64,000 nucleotides of DNA from contig JACKCN010000003.1 of the NCBI GenBank assembly GCA_020634015.1, positions 422,765-486,764 on the forward strand, read 5' to 3'. This document shows positions 50,379 to 59,564 of the stretch, piece after piece. The notes below the pieces were generated by a model that was not told the DNA's origin, did no database searches, and saw only the letters and a program-made list of their open reading frames with translations. Position numbers and translations under genes: made by a program. Numbering within the stretch: the first letter of the stretch is position 1; each line of letters begins with the position of its first letter. Origin of the DNA: Candidatus Delongbacteria bacterium (lineage in GTDB: Bacteria > CAIWAD01).

Positions 50379-52667
50379 ATGGAAGGCATGGAAGACCTGA
50401 TCGGCGAGTTTCTTGTGGAAAGCCACGAGAACCTGGACGCGCTGGATCGCCACCTGGTCGAGCTTGAAGAGCAGCCTACCAACCAGGAGCTGCTTGCCTC
50501 GATCTTCCGCACGATTCACACCATCAAAGGCACCTGCGGATTTCTCGGTTTCAACCGACTGGAATCCGTGGCCCACGTGGGCGAAAATCTGCTTAGCCGA
50601 TTGCGTGACGGGGAGATCCGCCTGGATCCCGATGTCACCAGCGGTCTGCTCTCCATGGTGGATGCCGTACGCGAGATGCTCTCCTTCATCGAGAAGGAGA
50701 ACAACGACGGAGACGGCGAGTACAGCGACCTGATTGCGCGTCTCGCCAGCCTTCAGAAGAGTGCCGCCATTCACAAGGAACCCGCTGCGGCTGAACCTGT
50801 GGTGGCGGAAACACCGCCTGTGGCAGCCCCTGCGGAGCCCCCCGTCGCGCAGTCCGGGCCGACACCGGTCCAGGCGAACTCCACGGCGACTCCTTCCCCG
50901 GACATCGTATCCAGCGAACCGGCACCGTCCGCAAATCAGACTGCTCGCGCCACGGGCGAGAAAGATTCCCGCTCGGCGATCTCCGACAGTTCGATTCGCG
51001 TGGATGTGGCGCTGCTGGACAACCTGATGAATCTGGTGGGCGAGCTGGTGCTCTCCCGCAACCAGATCATGCAGCTGATGGGCGAAGTGGAGAACACGGG
51101 CCTGTATCTCACCGGCCAGCGCCTGAATCACATCACCAGCGAGCTCCAGGAAAGCGTGATGAAGACCCGGATGCAGCCCATCGGCAACATCTGGAACAAG
51201 TTTCCCCGCGTGGTCCGCGATCTGGCCCACTCCTGTGGCAAGCACATCCGTCTGGAAATGGACGGCAAGGAAACCGAACTGGACAAGACCCTGATCGAGG
51301 CGATCAAGGACCCCATGACCCACCTGGTGCGCAACTCTGTGGATCACGGAATCGAAACGCCCGAGCAGCGTCTGGCTGCCCGCAAGCCCGCGGAAGGAGT
51401 GCTGACCCTTCGTTCGCATCACGAGGGCGGCATGGTGATCATCGAAGTCTGCGATGACGGCGCCGGTCTGGATGCAGAGCGCATCCGTGCCAAGGCCGTG
51501 GAGCGTGGTGTGGTGACCCCCGAGCAGGCCGCGCGAATGAGCGAAAAGGAACTGCATGGCCTGATCTTCATGCCCGGATTCTCCACGGCGAAGACCGTGA
51601 CCAACGTGTCCGGTCGTGGTGTGGGCATGGATGTGGTCAAGACCAACATCGAGAAGATCGGTGGCAGCGTGGACCTGGACAGCACGGCAGGCAAGGGCTC
51701 CACTGTCCGGATCAAGATTCCGCTGACCCTGGCGATCATCCCCGCCCTGATCATCACCTGCAGCAACGAGCGTTTCGCCGTTCCCCAGGTCAGCCTGCTG
51801 GAGCTGGTGCGCCTCGAGGGCGAAAACGCCCGCAAGAGCATTGAGATGATCTCGGGTGCTCCCGTGTATCGCCTGCGCGGCAAACTGCTGCCCCTTGTGT
51901 ACCTGCACGATGAGCTGAAACTGCCGAGCACGCGCAACCCGGAATCGGATCCGTTGAACATCGTGGTGCTGCAGGCCGACAGCCAGCAGTTCGGACTGGT
52001 GGTGGACCAGATCAATGACTCCGAGGAAATCGTGGTGAAGCCCCTGGGCCGCCAGTTGAAGACGATTTCCCAGTTCGCGGGAGCCACGATCATGGGCGAC
52101 GGCCGCGTGGCGCTGATCCTGGACGTGATGGGCGTGGCCCAGGGTGCCAATGTGATCTCGAAACTCAAGGACCAGGTCCTGCTGGATCGTGCCCGTGCCG
52201 AGGCGATTGAGGAACTGAAGACCGAGAGTCTGCTGGTGTTCCGTGTGCGTGACGGCCGGATGGCGATGCGCCTGTCCCAGGTCGCGCGGCTCGAGGAATT
52301 CGAGACCCACCGCGTGGAATCCGTGGGTGACCGCGAGGTCGTCCAGTACCGCGACGACATTCTGAATCTTGTGCGTCCCGGCCATCTGCTGCCCGAGAGG
52401 CGACGTGAAGCCCGGGGAGAGGCCCCCGCGGCCCAGAGTGGCATGATCAACGTGATCGTATACAACACGGGAGACGGCCAGAGCGTCGGCCTGGTCGTGG
52501 ACGAGATCGTGGACATCGTGGACACGCGCCTGGAGGACATGCGTCCCCCGACCCGGGTAGGCACCGACGGCGTGATCGTGATCAAGGAGCGCGTCACGGA
52601 AATGATCGACGTGCGCGCCATGCTTGAAATGGCCAAATCGAACCTGTTCGAGACCGCAACGCATTGA
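50379..52667 (+). CDS. cheA: Chemotaxis histidine kinase CheA with two CheW-like domains
   Basis: CheA autophosphorylates in response to receptors and feeds CheY and CheB. The 762-residue protein has an HPt domain (1-125, phosphorylated H47 in IHTIKGTCGF), a Pro/Ala-rich linker without a clear P2 domain (about 126-200), the dimerisation domain (about 205-275, LLDNLMNLVGELVLSRNQ), the ATPase domain (N-box HLVRNSVDHGIE near 311, GRGVGMDVVKTNIEK near 415) and a CheW-like domain (about 450-595). A second CheW-like domain follows at about 610-750, ending LEDMRPPTRVG...MIDVRAMLE, which standard CheA lacks. It is the first gene of a cheA-cheX-cheW unit closed by a terminator. Confidence 0.93.
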   Translation: MEGMEDLIGEFLVESHENLDALDRHLVELEEQPTNQELLASIFRTIHTIKGTCGFLGFNRLESVAHVGENLLSRLRDGEIRLDPDVTSGLLSMVDAVREMLSFIEKENNDGDGEYSDLIARLASLQKSAAIHKEPAAAEPVVAETPPVAAPAEPPVAQSGPTPVQANSTATPSPDIVSSEPAPSANQTARATGEKDSRSAISDSSIRVDVALLDNLMNLVGELVLSRNQIMQLMGEVENTGLYLTGQRLNHITSELQESVMKTRMQPIGNIWNKFPRVVRDLAHSCGKHIRLEMDGKETELDKTLIEAIKDPMTHLVRNSVDHGIETPEQRLAARKPAEGVLTLRSHHEGGMVIIEVCDDGAGLDAERIRAKAVERGVVTPEQAARMSEKELHGLIFMPGFSTAKTVTNVSGRGVGMDVVKTNIEKIGGSVDLDSTAGKGSTVRIKIPLTLAIIPALIITCSNERFAVPQVSLLELVRLEGENARKSIEMISGAPVYRLRGKLLPLVYLHDELKLPSTRNPESDPLNIVVLQADSQQFGLVVDQINDSEEIVVKPLGRQLKTISQFAGATIMGDGRVALILDVMGVAQGANVISKLKDQVLLDRARAEAIEELKTESLLVFRVRDGRMAMRLSQVARLEEFETHRVESVGDREVVQYRDDILNLVRPGHLLPERRREARGEAPAAQSGMINVIVYNTGDGQSVGLVVDEIVDIVDTRLEDMRPPTRVGTDGVIVIKERVTEMIDVRAMLEMAKSNLFETATH

Positions 52668-52712
52668 GTCGCCGCAGGGCCCGGTGCCCGGAGGCTCCCC
52701 CACGGAGAAACA

Positions 52713-53189
52713 ATGGACGCGAAGTACATCAACCCATTCATCAATGGTGCCACCAACGCTCTGGAGACCATGGCGGGGCTTGAACTGGAGCGCAAGACGC
52801 CCTATCTCAAGCAGGAAAATCAGACTCAGGGCGATGTCTCGGGCATCATCGGCTTTGCCGGCGAGAGCGTGCACGGAGCCGTGGCGATGAGCTTTCCCCA
52901 GCCTCTGGCGCTCAAGATCTACAAGCAGATGATGGGGGAGTCGGTCTTCAGGATCACGCAGGATGTGGAAGACTGCATCGGTGAACTGGCCAACATGGTC
53001 GCCGGTGGCGCCAAGACCGAATTCGCCGAAATGGGACTCTCGTTTCACATTTCGATTCCAACGGTGGTCGTGGGCCAGGGGCACACACTGGTGCAGCGGA
53101 TAGACTCGCCCGTGATGGTGATTCCCTTTGGCGTGGGCAAAAGTCGCTTCCTGATGGAAGTCACAATGAAGCTGGGCAAAAATGTCTGA
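52713..53189 (+). CDS. cheX: CheX-type CheY-P phosphatase (copy 2)
   Basis: The 158-residue protein has the same plan as copy 1: SGIIGFAGESVHGAVAMSF near 43, IYKQMMGESVF near 71, the active-site helix DCIGELANMVAGGAKTEF near 87 and FHISIPTVVVGQGH near 111. The E-x-x-N pair needed for phosphatase activity is present. Identity to copy 1 is moderate, so the duplication is not recent. The gene overlaps the following cheW by eight bases. Placed between kinase and coupling protein, it could act on a CheY dedicated to this array. Confidence 0.87.
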   Translation: MDAKYINPFINGATNALETMAGLELERKTPYLKQENQTQGDVSGIIGFAGESVHGAVAMSFPQPLALKIYKQMMGESVFRITQDVEDCIGELANMVAGGAKTEFAEMGLSFHISIPTVVVGQGHTLVQRIDSPVMVIPFGVGKSRFLMEVTMKLGKNV

Positions 53190-53658
53190 CATGAACCTCG
53201 ATACCCAGGAGACCGAGGTCTCCACGAGCCGGAACCAGCAGTTCTGCACATTCTTCCTGGGAGAGTTCTTCTTTGGTGTGAATGTGACACAGGTCCAGGA
53301 AGTCCTGCGCTGGCAGCCCATGACCGGGGTGCCACTCTCGGGCAGTTCGATCCAGGGGCTGATCAACCTCAGGGGGCAATTGGTCACGGCCGTGGATCTG
53401 CGGCAACGGCTGGAGATGCCTCCCTTCGAAGACGGTCATCAGCCGATGAACGTGGTGATCCAGCGGGATGATGGCATGGTCAGCCTGCTGGTGGACGAGA
53501 TCTGCGACGTGGTGGAAGTGCACCAGGACAGTTTCGAGCGGGTTCCCGAGACCGTGCGCGGGGTGGCTCGTGAGCTGGTGCTTGGAGCCTACAAGCTCGA
53601 AAGCTCGCTGCTGCTGATTCTGGATGTGGAGCGGATCCTGGCCTTCGAAGCTGCGTGA
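53182..53658 (+). CDS. cheW: Chemotaxis coupling protein CheW
   Basis: CheW links chemoreceptors to CheA. The 158-residue protein has the expected beta-barrel pattern: FCTFFLGEFFFGVNVTQVQEVL near 21, the conserved SIQGLINLRGQLVTAVDLR near 56 (with the NLRG motif) and LLVDEICDVVEV near 100. The start overlaps the end of cheX copy 2. A strong terminator follows, ending the transcription unit that starts with cheA. Together with the two CheW-like domains inside CheA this gives three CheW-type modules in one unit. Confidence 0.93.
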   Translation: MSDMNLDTQETEVSTSRNQQFCTFFLGEFFFGVNVTQVQEVLRWQPMTGVPLSGSSIQGLINLRGQLVTAVDLRQRLEMPPFEDGHQPMNVVIQRDDGMVSLLVDEICDVVEVHQDSFERVPETVRGVARELVLGAYKLESSLLLILDVERILAFEAA

Positions 53659-53679
53659 TCCGGGCGACAGTCATTGACA

Positions 53680-53711
53680 GGGGCGATTCCAGTCTGGAAT
53701 CGCCCCTTTTT
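53680..53711 (+). terminator. Rho-independent terminator after cheW
   Basis: GGGGCGATTCCA and TGGAATCGCCCC pair over 12 bp around GTC, followed at once by TTTTT. Confidence 0.95.
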
Positions 53712-53853
53712 GCATCAGGAATCTTTCAGTCCTTCCTGTCGGAGCGACCCCGGGTACTCCATCCGCCCCTTCATGAAGTCGATATGAAGACATGCGCGAT
53801 TCCCATCGTGCAAGCGAACGGTCAACGCCCACGGATCAGGGGAAATCATCCTC

Positions 53854-54231
53854 ATGCATGCCTTCGTAATCGATGATTCCAGCGCAATCCGCAAGATTCT
53901 GCGCCAATATCTGCAATCGATGGAGATCGAGGTCACCGAGGCTCAGGACGGCCAGGACGCACTGGACAAGCTCAATGAGCGCGGATCCGCCGACCTGTTT
54001 CTGGTGGATTGGGAAATGCCCGTCATGACGGGCATCGAGTTCGTGCGAGCCGTGCGTTCCGAAGCGCGCTGGCAGGACATCCCGATCATGATGGTGACCT
54101 CACTCAACGAGCTGGAACGCGTGATCGAGGCCCTGGAAGCAGGCGCCAACGAGTACGTGATGAAACCCTGCACCCAGCAGGCACTCCAGGAAAAACTCGC
54201 TCTGATCGGCATCCAGGCGGACAGCAACTGA
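53854..54231 (+). CDS. cheY: CheY-type response regulator (copy 2)
   Basis: The 125-residue receiver domain has acidic residues at 7-8 (VIDDSS), the phospho-acceptor aspartate in FLVDWEMPVMTG near residue 52, a threonine in MMVTSLN and the lysine in YVMKPCTQ. It is followed by cheB with a one-base overlap (TGATG at 54229-54233), so it belongs to the adaptation module. It differs clearly from the cheY at 48931, so the two probably serve different outputs or one acts as a phosphate sink. Confidence 0.88.
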   Translation: MHAFVIDDSSAIRKILRQYLQSMEIEVTEAQDGQDALDKLNERGSADLFLVDWEMPVMTGIEFVRAVRSEARWQDIPIMMVTSLNELERVIEALEAGANEYVMKPCTQQALQEKLALIGIQADSN

Positions 54232-55325
54232 TGGACCCCATTCGCGTACTCATCGTCGATGACTCATCCGTTGTGAGACGCCTGCTCAAGGAAGCACTGG
54301 CGCCCGCGGAGGATATCGTCGTCTCAGGAGCCGCCCCGGATGGTCAGTCCGCGCTGGACATGCTGGCGCGCGAGCTGCCCGATCTGGTGACTCTGGACGT
54401 GGAAATGCCCCGCATGGACGGGCTGACCGCGCTCAAGGAGATCCGGCGTCTCTATCCTCGCCTGCCCGTGATCATGTTCAGCACCCTGACCGAGCGGGGC
54501 GGGCGCTACACCATCGAAGCGCTCACCTGCGGGGCCAATGACTATGTGACCAAGCCCGAGCAGATGAAGGATGTGGACCATGCGGTGGAGAGCATCCGTC
54601 GGGAGCTTCTGCCCCGGATCCGCAATCTCAGCCAGCGTTTCCGCAAGCCGGATCGACACGCGGCAGCTCCGGTGCCCGCAAGCCCATCCCGTGTGATCCC
54701 CGCGCCGCCCGTGCGTCGCCCGATGAATGTGATGCGGCGCGTCGAAGGCATCGCGATCGGTGTGTCCACGGGAGGCCCCGAGGCCCTGCGCACTCTGCTG
54801 AGCGGTCTGCCGGCTTCGCTTCCGGTGCCCGTGGTGCTGGTGCAGCACATGCCCCCACTGTTCACCCGCATCCTGGCCGAACGGCTGGACGCGGAGTGCC
54901 CGATCCGGGTACGCGAGGTCGCCGATGGCGACACGGTACACGCTGGGACCGTGTACATCGCTCCCGGTGGGAAACACATGGTGCTGGACAAGGTCAATGG
55001 CGAGCTGATTCTGAAAACGAACGATGACCCGCCCGAGAACAGTTGCCGCCCCGCCGTGGATGTGCTGTTCCGTTCGGTCTCCCGGATCTGGGGACCGTCC
55101 ACTCTGGCCGTGATCCTGACCGGCATGGGGGCTGACGGACGCGAAGGATGTCGCCGTCTGGCAGAACTGGGTGCGCAGGTGCTGGTGCAGGACGAGGCCA
55201 GCAGTGTGGTCTGGGGCATGCCCGGGGCCGTGGCAGCGGCCGGGCTGGCGGAGGAGATTCTCCCGCTGGACCGGATTGCGGCACGGCTTGTGGAGAAGTG
55301 CGGCGTGGGAAGGGTTCTTGTCTGA
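54231..55325 (+). CDS. cheB: Chemotaxis response regulator protein-glutamate methylesterase
   Basis: CheB removes methyl groups from receptor glutamates when phosphorylated. The start at 54231 overlaps the cheY stop; longer upstream frames are rejected. The 364-residue protein has a receiver domain (about 1-125, VLIVDDSSVVRRLL and the phospho-site in TLDVEMPRMDG), a Pro-rich linker and the methylesterase domain from about 172. The catalytic triad is visible: serine in GVSTGGPEAL, histidine in VLVQHMPP and aspartate in MGADGREG. The next gene is cheR, the opposing enzyme, 34 bases downstream. Confidence 0.95.
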   Translation: MDPIRVLIVDDSSVVRRLLKEALAPAEDIVVSGAAPDGQSALDMLARELPDLVTLDVEMPRMDGLTALKEIRRLYPRLPVIMFSTLTERGGRYTIEALTCGANDYVTKPEQMKDVDHAVESIRRELLPRIRNLSQRFRKPDRHAAAPVPASPSRVIPAPPVRRPMNVMRRVEGIAIGVSTGGPEALRTLLSGLPASLPVPVVLVQHMPPLFTRILAERLDAECPIRVREVADGDTVHAGTVYIAPGGKHMVLDKVNGELILKTNDDPPENSCRPAVDVLFRSVSRIWGPSTLAVILTGMGADGREGCRRLAELGAQVLVQDEASSVVWGMPGAVAAAGLAEEILPLDRIAARLVEKCGVGRVLV

Positions 55326-55359
55326 TCCGCAGGGGCGGACTCAATCGTGAGGCACGGTG

Positions 55360-56217
55360 ATGGCCTTGAATACCCGTGATTTCGAATACATCCGTGATCT
55401 GGTCCGTGTGCGGTCCGCCATCGTGCTGGACAACGACAAGGACTACCTCGTGGAGTTGCGGCTGTCATCCATCGTCCAGCAGGAGGGTTTCGCCTCGCTG
55501 CAGGATTTCATCACCCATCTGCGGGCCCAGCCCGTGGAGCTGATGCTCCAGCGGGTCGTGGACGTGATGACCACCAACGAGACCTATTTCTTCCGGGACG
55601 TCTTCCCTTTCGAGGCCCTGAAGAACGACCTGATTCCCGGACTGCTCAAGCAGAACGCAAGCTCACGCCGACTGCGGATCTGGTGCGGAGCCGCGTCCAG
55701 CGGGCAGGAACCCTTCAGTCTGGCGATGCTGCTGCGCGAGAACTTCCCGCAGCTGGCGACCTGGAACACGGAGATGGTGGCCACGGACATTTCCCACGAG
55801 ATGATCGCCCGTTGCAAGGAAGGACGCTTCTCGCAGCTGGAAGTGAACCGCGGTCTGCCCGCGATGTTGCTGGTGAAGTACTTCCGCAAGGACGGCGACC
55901 AGTGGATCCTGAAGGACGATATCCGTCAGATGGTGCAGTTCCGGCTGATGAACCTGATCCAGCCCTGGAGTCTGCAGGGACCCATGGACCTGATCATGAT
56001 CCGCAACGTGCTGATCTACTTCGATCTGGAAACCAAACGCGCGATCCTGGCCAAGGTCAAGAAGCTGATGGGGCCCCACAGCGTGCTGATTCTCGGCAGC
56101 TCCGAGTCGGTGCTGAGCATCGACCGCGATTTCGAGCAGATCAACATGGGGCGGTTCCTGTGTTACAGATTGAAGCAGGAACTGGCCCAGCCCGTGGCAG
56201 TGGCCGCCAGGATCTGA
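55360..56217 (+). CDS. cheR: Chemotaxis protein methyltransferase CheR
   Basis: CheR methylates receptor glutamates with SAM. I take the ATG at 55360, since GAGG precedes it, over the GTG three bases earlier. The 285-residue protein has the N-terminal helical domain (residues 1-75), MTTNETYFFRD near 71-81, a SAM motif in RIWCGAASSGQEPFSLAM near 107 (the usual CSTGEEPYS appears here as AASSGQEPFS), EMVATDISHEMI near 138 and MIRNVLIYFD near 217 with the NVLIYF signature. It lies between cheB and a PilZ-domain gene 16 bases downstream. Confidence 0.95.
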   Translation: MALNTRDFEYIRDLVRVRSAIVLDNDKDYLVELRLSSIVQQEGFASLQDFITHLRAQPVELMLQRVVDVMTTNETYFFRDVFPFEALKNDLIPGLLKQNASSRRLRIWCGAASSGQEPFSLAMLLRENFPQLATWNTEMVATDISHEMIARCKEGRFSQLEVNRGLPAMLLVKYFRKDGDQWILKDDIRQMVQFRLMNLIQPWSLQGPMDLIMIRNVLIYFDLETKRAILAKVKKLMGPHSVLILGSSESVLSIDRDFEQINMGRFLCYRLKQELAQPVAVAARI

Positions 56218-56233
56218 GGAAAGGAATCAAGCC

Positions 56234-56614
56234 ATGTCGGACAACTCGCGAGAATTCACCCGGGTCATGGTTCGAGTCACGGTGAATCTGGCGGACGGCG
56301 AACGCAGCATCGTGTCTTCGCGCAGCCGTGACCTGAGCCTGAACGGAATCTTCCTGTATTGCGAGCCCACTCTGGAACCCGGCACCATCTGTGATGTCGG
56401 CATCGATCTGGGGGGCGAAGAGGGTCTTGTGATCCGGGCCCAGGCGCGCGTGGTGCGCGTGGACCCCGACGGTCTTGCCCTGGGATTCGAACATCTGGTG
56501 GGCAGCGACAGCCTCGAACATCTCCAGAATCTCGTGCGCTACAACGCGGGCGAGGTGGAGAACGTGGAAGAAGAGTTGCGCCGGCATGTGGGGTTGCGTG
56601 CGCGACCCGTGTGA
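56234..56614 (+). CDS. PilZ-domain protein, putative cyclic di-GMP receptor
   Basis: The 126-residue protein is a single PilZ domain. The two cyclic di-GMP motifs are present: RVMVR near residue 10 (RxxxR) and DLSLNGIFL near 34 (DxSxxG). The C-terminal stretch after residue 95 is helical (LVRYNAGEVENVEEEL). Binding of cyclic di-GMP is therefore likely, and the protein may connect that messenger to motility or to the kinase encoded next. AAAGGAA precedes the ATG. It lies 16 bases after cheR. Confidence 0.88.
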   Translation: MSDNSREFTRVMVRVTVNLADGERSIVSSRSRDLSLNGIFLYCEPTLEPGTICDVGIDLGGEEGLVIRAQARVVRVDPDGLALGFEHLVGSDSLEHLQNLVRYNAGEVENVEEELRRHVGLRARPV

Positions 56615-56673
56615 TCATCCCGGTTTCTGGGGGCAGCGGCTGACCGTTGCCCACGAGTGTGCGTGGAGTTTCG

Positions 56674-59517
56674 ATGAGTCTGACGCGCCGTGCCTTCCTG
56701 CTTGTGCTTGTGATCCAGCTCCTCGGGCTGGGTCTGCTTGCTCTTGATGGCTGGAAACTGCAATCAAGCGTACATCAGGAACAGCTGCACAGCGAAAAGG
56801 TCGTCGAGCTGGCGGAGCTTCTGCGCCTGCAGGATGCCTTTTCGGACTTCTTCATGACCGTGGACCAGTTGCGGCGCAAGCCGGATACGGACATCGTGCG
56901 CCTTTCCCTGGTGGAATCGTCCCACATCATCGAGCTGATGGATGGACTGGAAACCGACCGGACGTCGGCGACCCAGGCGGAGCTGCTGGCTTCCCTGCGT
57001 GCCCAGTACTGGGGAATCGGTCAGGCGCTGTCCCTGCTCGCGGGGCGGGAGATGGAACATCGTGATGAACTCACCAATGCGGCGGTCACGGCCGTCTACT
57101 CCAGTACCTATCAACTGCAGGACCTGATCCGGAGCCTTCAGGACAAGCTGCACGACGACGAGCGCCTGCGGGAGCGTGATCTGCGCAACCAGCGCCAGGC
57201 CGTGTTCCTGGGCATGGGACTCTGGCTTCTGCTCACCAGCATTCTGGGAATTCTCTACAACCGGATCACTCTGCGCCCCTGGCGCGAGTTGGCGAAACTC
57301 AGGCCCGGCAGGATCAATCTGGAAGAGCTGGAGCGGCTGGAGTACTCCAACATTCCCGAACTGGTCGCGATCGGGCATACCCTTGGGCGGCTGGTTCAGG
57401 GTCGGAACAAGCTGCATCTGCGCCATCAGCAGGAAGTGGATCTGCTGAACCGGCAACTGGCCGAGAGCAACCGCGTCCGCAATGACTTCCTTGCCGGCAT
57501 CAGCCACGAGATCAGAACGCCCATGAACAATCTGGTGGGCAATCTGGAACTGCTGGATGCCAGTCTGGGCGAGCAGGAAGACCGCCGGCTGATCCTCAGT
57601 ATCCAGCGTGCCGTGGACGATCTGCTGGCCGTGATCAACGACCTGCTGGCCTTCAGTCGGCTGGAAAATGAAGCCCTGGAATTGAATCCGATCGAGTTCG
57701 ATCTGGCCCAGGTGGTGGAAGCGATCTGTGATACGCATACCCATCTGGCCTACGAGAAGAGTCTGGATTTCGTCTGCATTCTGGAAGCGGGCCTTCCCGA
57801 GATGGTTCGCGGTGACGCGGGACGCCTGCGTCAGGTGTTGAACAATCTGGTGGGCAACGCGGTCAAGTTCACCGAGACGGGGCACGTGGAAGTGCGCGTC
57901 TCGCAGATGCATCACACGGACCGTCAGTGCACGGTCTGTTTCGAGATCAGCGACACGGGAATCGGAATCGCGCCCGACCGTCTGGCACACCTCTTCGAAC
58001 CCTTCGTGCAGGCCGAAGGCTCCATGTCCCGCAGTCACGAAGGACTGGGACTGGGTCTCAGCATCAGTCGACGCCTGGTGGAACTGCTGGGGGGCCGGAT
58101 CACCGTACGCAGCCAGCCGGGTCGGGGGTCGGTGTTCACCTTCAAGATCCAGCTGGACATCATGCGCGCATTGCGGGCCGCCGACGCCACGTCTCCGCCG
58201 CTGTTGCTGGTGGAAAATCACGCCGGGCTCTGCGAGGCCGTGCATGCCTGTTGCTCGGACCTTGGCTCACGCTCGACGGATGTGGACGATCTGGGCAGTG
58301 CCATCGAGCTGCTCAGGTATCCCGATGGCGAAGACTGGAATCGGGCGGTGGTCCTGCTCTCGCTGGGGGCCATCCAGAATGCCGACCGCGCTCTGGTGGA
58401 CGAGTTCATCCGCGCACTGCCTGAAAGGTCAACTCTGGCGCTGCTGGTCCACGACGCCGTGGAGTTGCAGCCCTTGCTGGCGCTGCTGCCGCCGACCCAG
58501 GCCGTGATCCGTCGGCCGATACGGCGTACGGCCGTGCGGGCCCTGCTGGACAACAAGCGGACCAGCGGCATCATGGGTCTGCGCTGGGTTGAAAACCTGG
58601 CGCTGGAGACGGACTCCACCACGTCCGGATCGCCAACGCCCGCAAGTGAACCTGCCGCACCTCCGGCCAGGGGCGCATCGCCGTGGGACTCCTGGCGCAT
58701 TCTGGCGGTGGATGACAACCCCGTGAATCTCAAGCTGCTGCAGAACCTGCTGGAGAAGCGGGGCTACCAGCTGCTGACCGCCGACGACGGCGAAACGGCA
58801 CTCCAGGTTCTCGAGCACGAAACGGTGGACCTTGTGCTGATGGACTGCATGATGCCGCGCCTCGACGGTCTGAGTGCCACACGCCGGTTCCGGGAAAGGG
58901 AGAAGGGCCGCTGGACGCGCGTGATCGCTCTCACCGCCAACGCGGTGGGCGGTGATCGTGAACGCTGCATCGCCGCCGGCATGGATGACTATCTGGAAAA
59001 ACCCGTGCGCCGGGCTGCGCTGTACTCCATGCTGGATCGCTATCTGCCTCCCCGTGAGATGCCCGATGAGATTCCCGAACCGGCGCTGAGCACACCCGTG
59101 GTCAAGGCCGTGGACGTGCAACGATCGGAGGAGGCTGTGATTGCCCAGGAGACCGCCAAGGAGCCGGACCGTCTCAATCTCAAGGTGATCCAGGACGATT
59201 CCGATGGCGACCACGAGTTCGAGAGCCAGCTGATCCAGTTGTTCATTCGCGATGCGCGACGCCGGATGGGCAGCCTCGAACAGGCCATTGGAGATGGCAA
59301 TGCGGGCACCGTGCATCTGGAAGCCCATACGGTCAAGGGAATCTGTGCCGGTATCGGTGCCATGGCGATGTGCCAACTGGCTTATGAGCTTGAACAGCGG
59401 AGTTCCAGCGGCAATCTGGCCGGAGCCGGTGAATTGCTGGATTCGCTGCGGGCGGAATACGGTTACGTGGAGCAACAACTGGACGCGTACCTGCAATTGC
59501 AGGCAGACGGAGAGTGA
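56674..59517 (+). CDS. Hybrid sensor histidine kinase with degenerate REC, REC and HPt domains
   Basis: The ATG at 56674 follows GGAG and starts the first membrane helix (about 6-28). A helical periplasmic sensor region (30-175), a second helix (180-200) and a linker lead to HisKA with H278 (AGISHEIRTPMNN), an ATPase domain (FEISDTGIGIAPDRLAHLFEP, then GLGLGLSISRRLVELLGG) and a first receiver-like domain (about 505-625) without the phospho-acceptor aspartate. A complete second receiver has D724 in VLMDCMMPRLDG and K in YLEKPVRR, and a C-terminal HPt has H885 in EAHTVKGICAG. The 947-residue layout is that of BarA/ArcB-type phosphorelays. The next two genes are a free HPt protein and a response regulator. 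Confidence 0.9.
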   Translation: MSLTRRAFLLVLVIQLLGLGLLALDGWKLQSSVHQEQLHSEKVVELAELLRLQDAFSDFFMTVDQLRRKPDTDIVRLSLVESSHIIELMDGLETDRTSATQAELLASLRAQYWGIGQALSLLAGREMEHRDELTNAAVTAVYSSTYQLQDLIRSLQDKLHDDERLRERDLRNQRQAVFLGMGLWLLLTSILGILYNRITLRPWRELAKLRPGRINLEELERLEYSNIPELVAIGHTLGRLVQGRNKLHLRHQQEVDLLNRQLAESNRVRNDFLAGISHEIRTPMNNLVGNLELLDASLGEQEDRRLILSIQRAVDDLLAVINDLLAFSRLENEALELNPIEFDLAQVVEAICDTHTHLAYEKSLDFVCILEAGLPEMVRGDAGRLRQVLNNLVGNAVKFTETGHVEVRVSQMHHTDRQCTVCFEISDTGIGIAPDRLAHLFEPFVQAEGSMSRSHEGLGLGLSISRRLVELLGGRITVRSQPGRGSVFTFKIQLDIMRALRAADATSPPLLLVENHAGLCEAVHACCSDLGSRSTDVDDLGSAIELLRYPDGEDWNRAVVLLSLGAIQNADRALVDEFIRALPERSTLALLVHDAVELQPLLALLPPTQAVIRRPIRRTAVRALLDNKRTSGIMGLRWVENLALETDSTTSGSPTPASEPAAPPARGASPWDSWRILAVDDNPVNLKLLQNLLEKRGYQLLTADDGETALQVLEHETVDLVLMDCMMPRLDGLSATRRFREREKGRWTRVIALTANAVGGDRERCIAAGMDDYLEKPVRRAALYSMLDRYLPPREMPDEIPEPALSTPVVKAVDVQRSEEAVIAQETAKEPDRLNLKVIQDDSDGDHEFESQLIQLFIRDARRRMGSLEQAIGDGNAGTVHLEAHTVKGICAGIGAMAMCQLAYELEQRSSSGNLAGAGELLDSLRAEYGYVEQQLDAYLQLQADGE

Positions 59518-59564
59518 GCTGGCCGGACAGCCCGGATTTTGCCACTCTTGACAAGGAGAACACG

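Noticed and set aside
50217..53387. A 1056-codon open frame on the minus strand opposite cheA-cheX.
   Set aside because: The plus-strand genes are certain; the histidine-rich translation is a shadow caused by GC-rich codon use.
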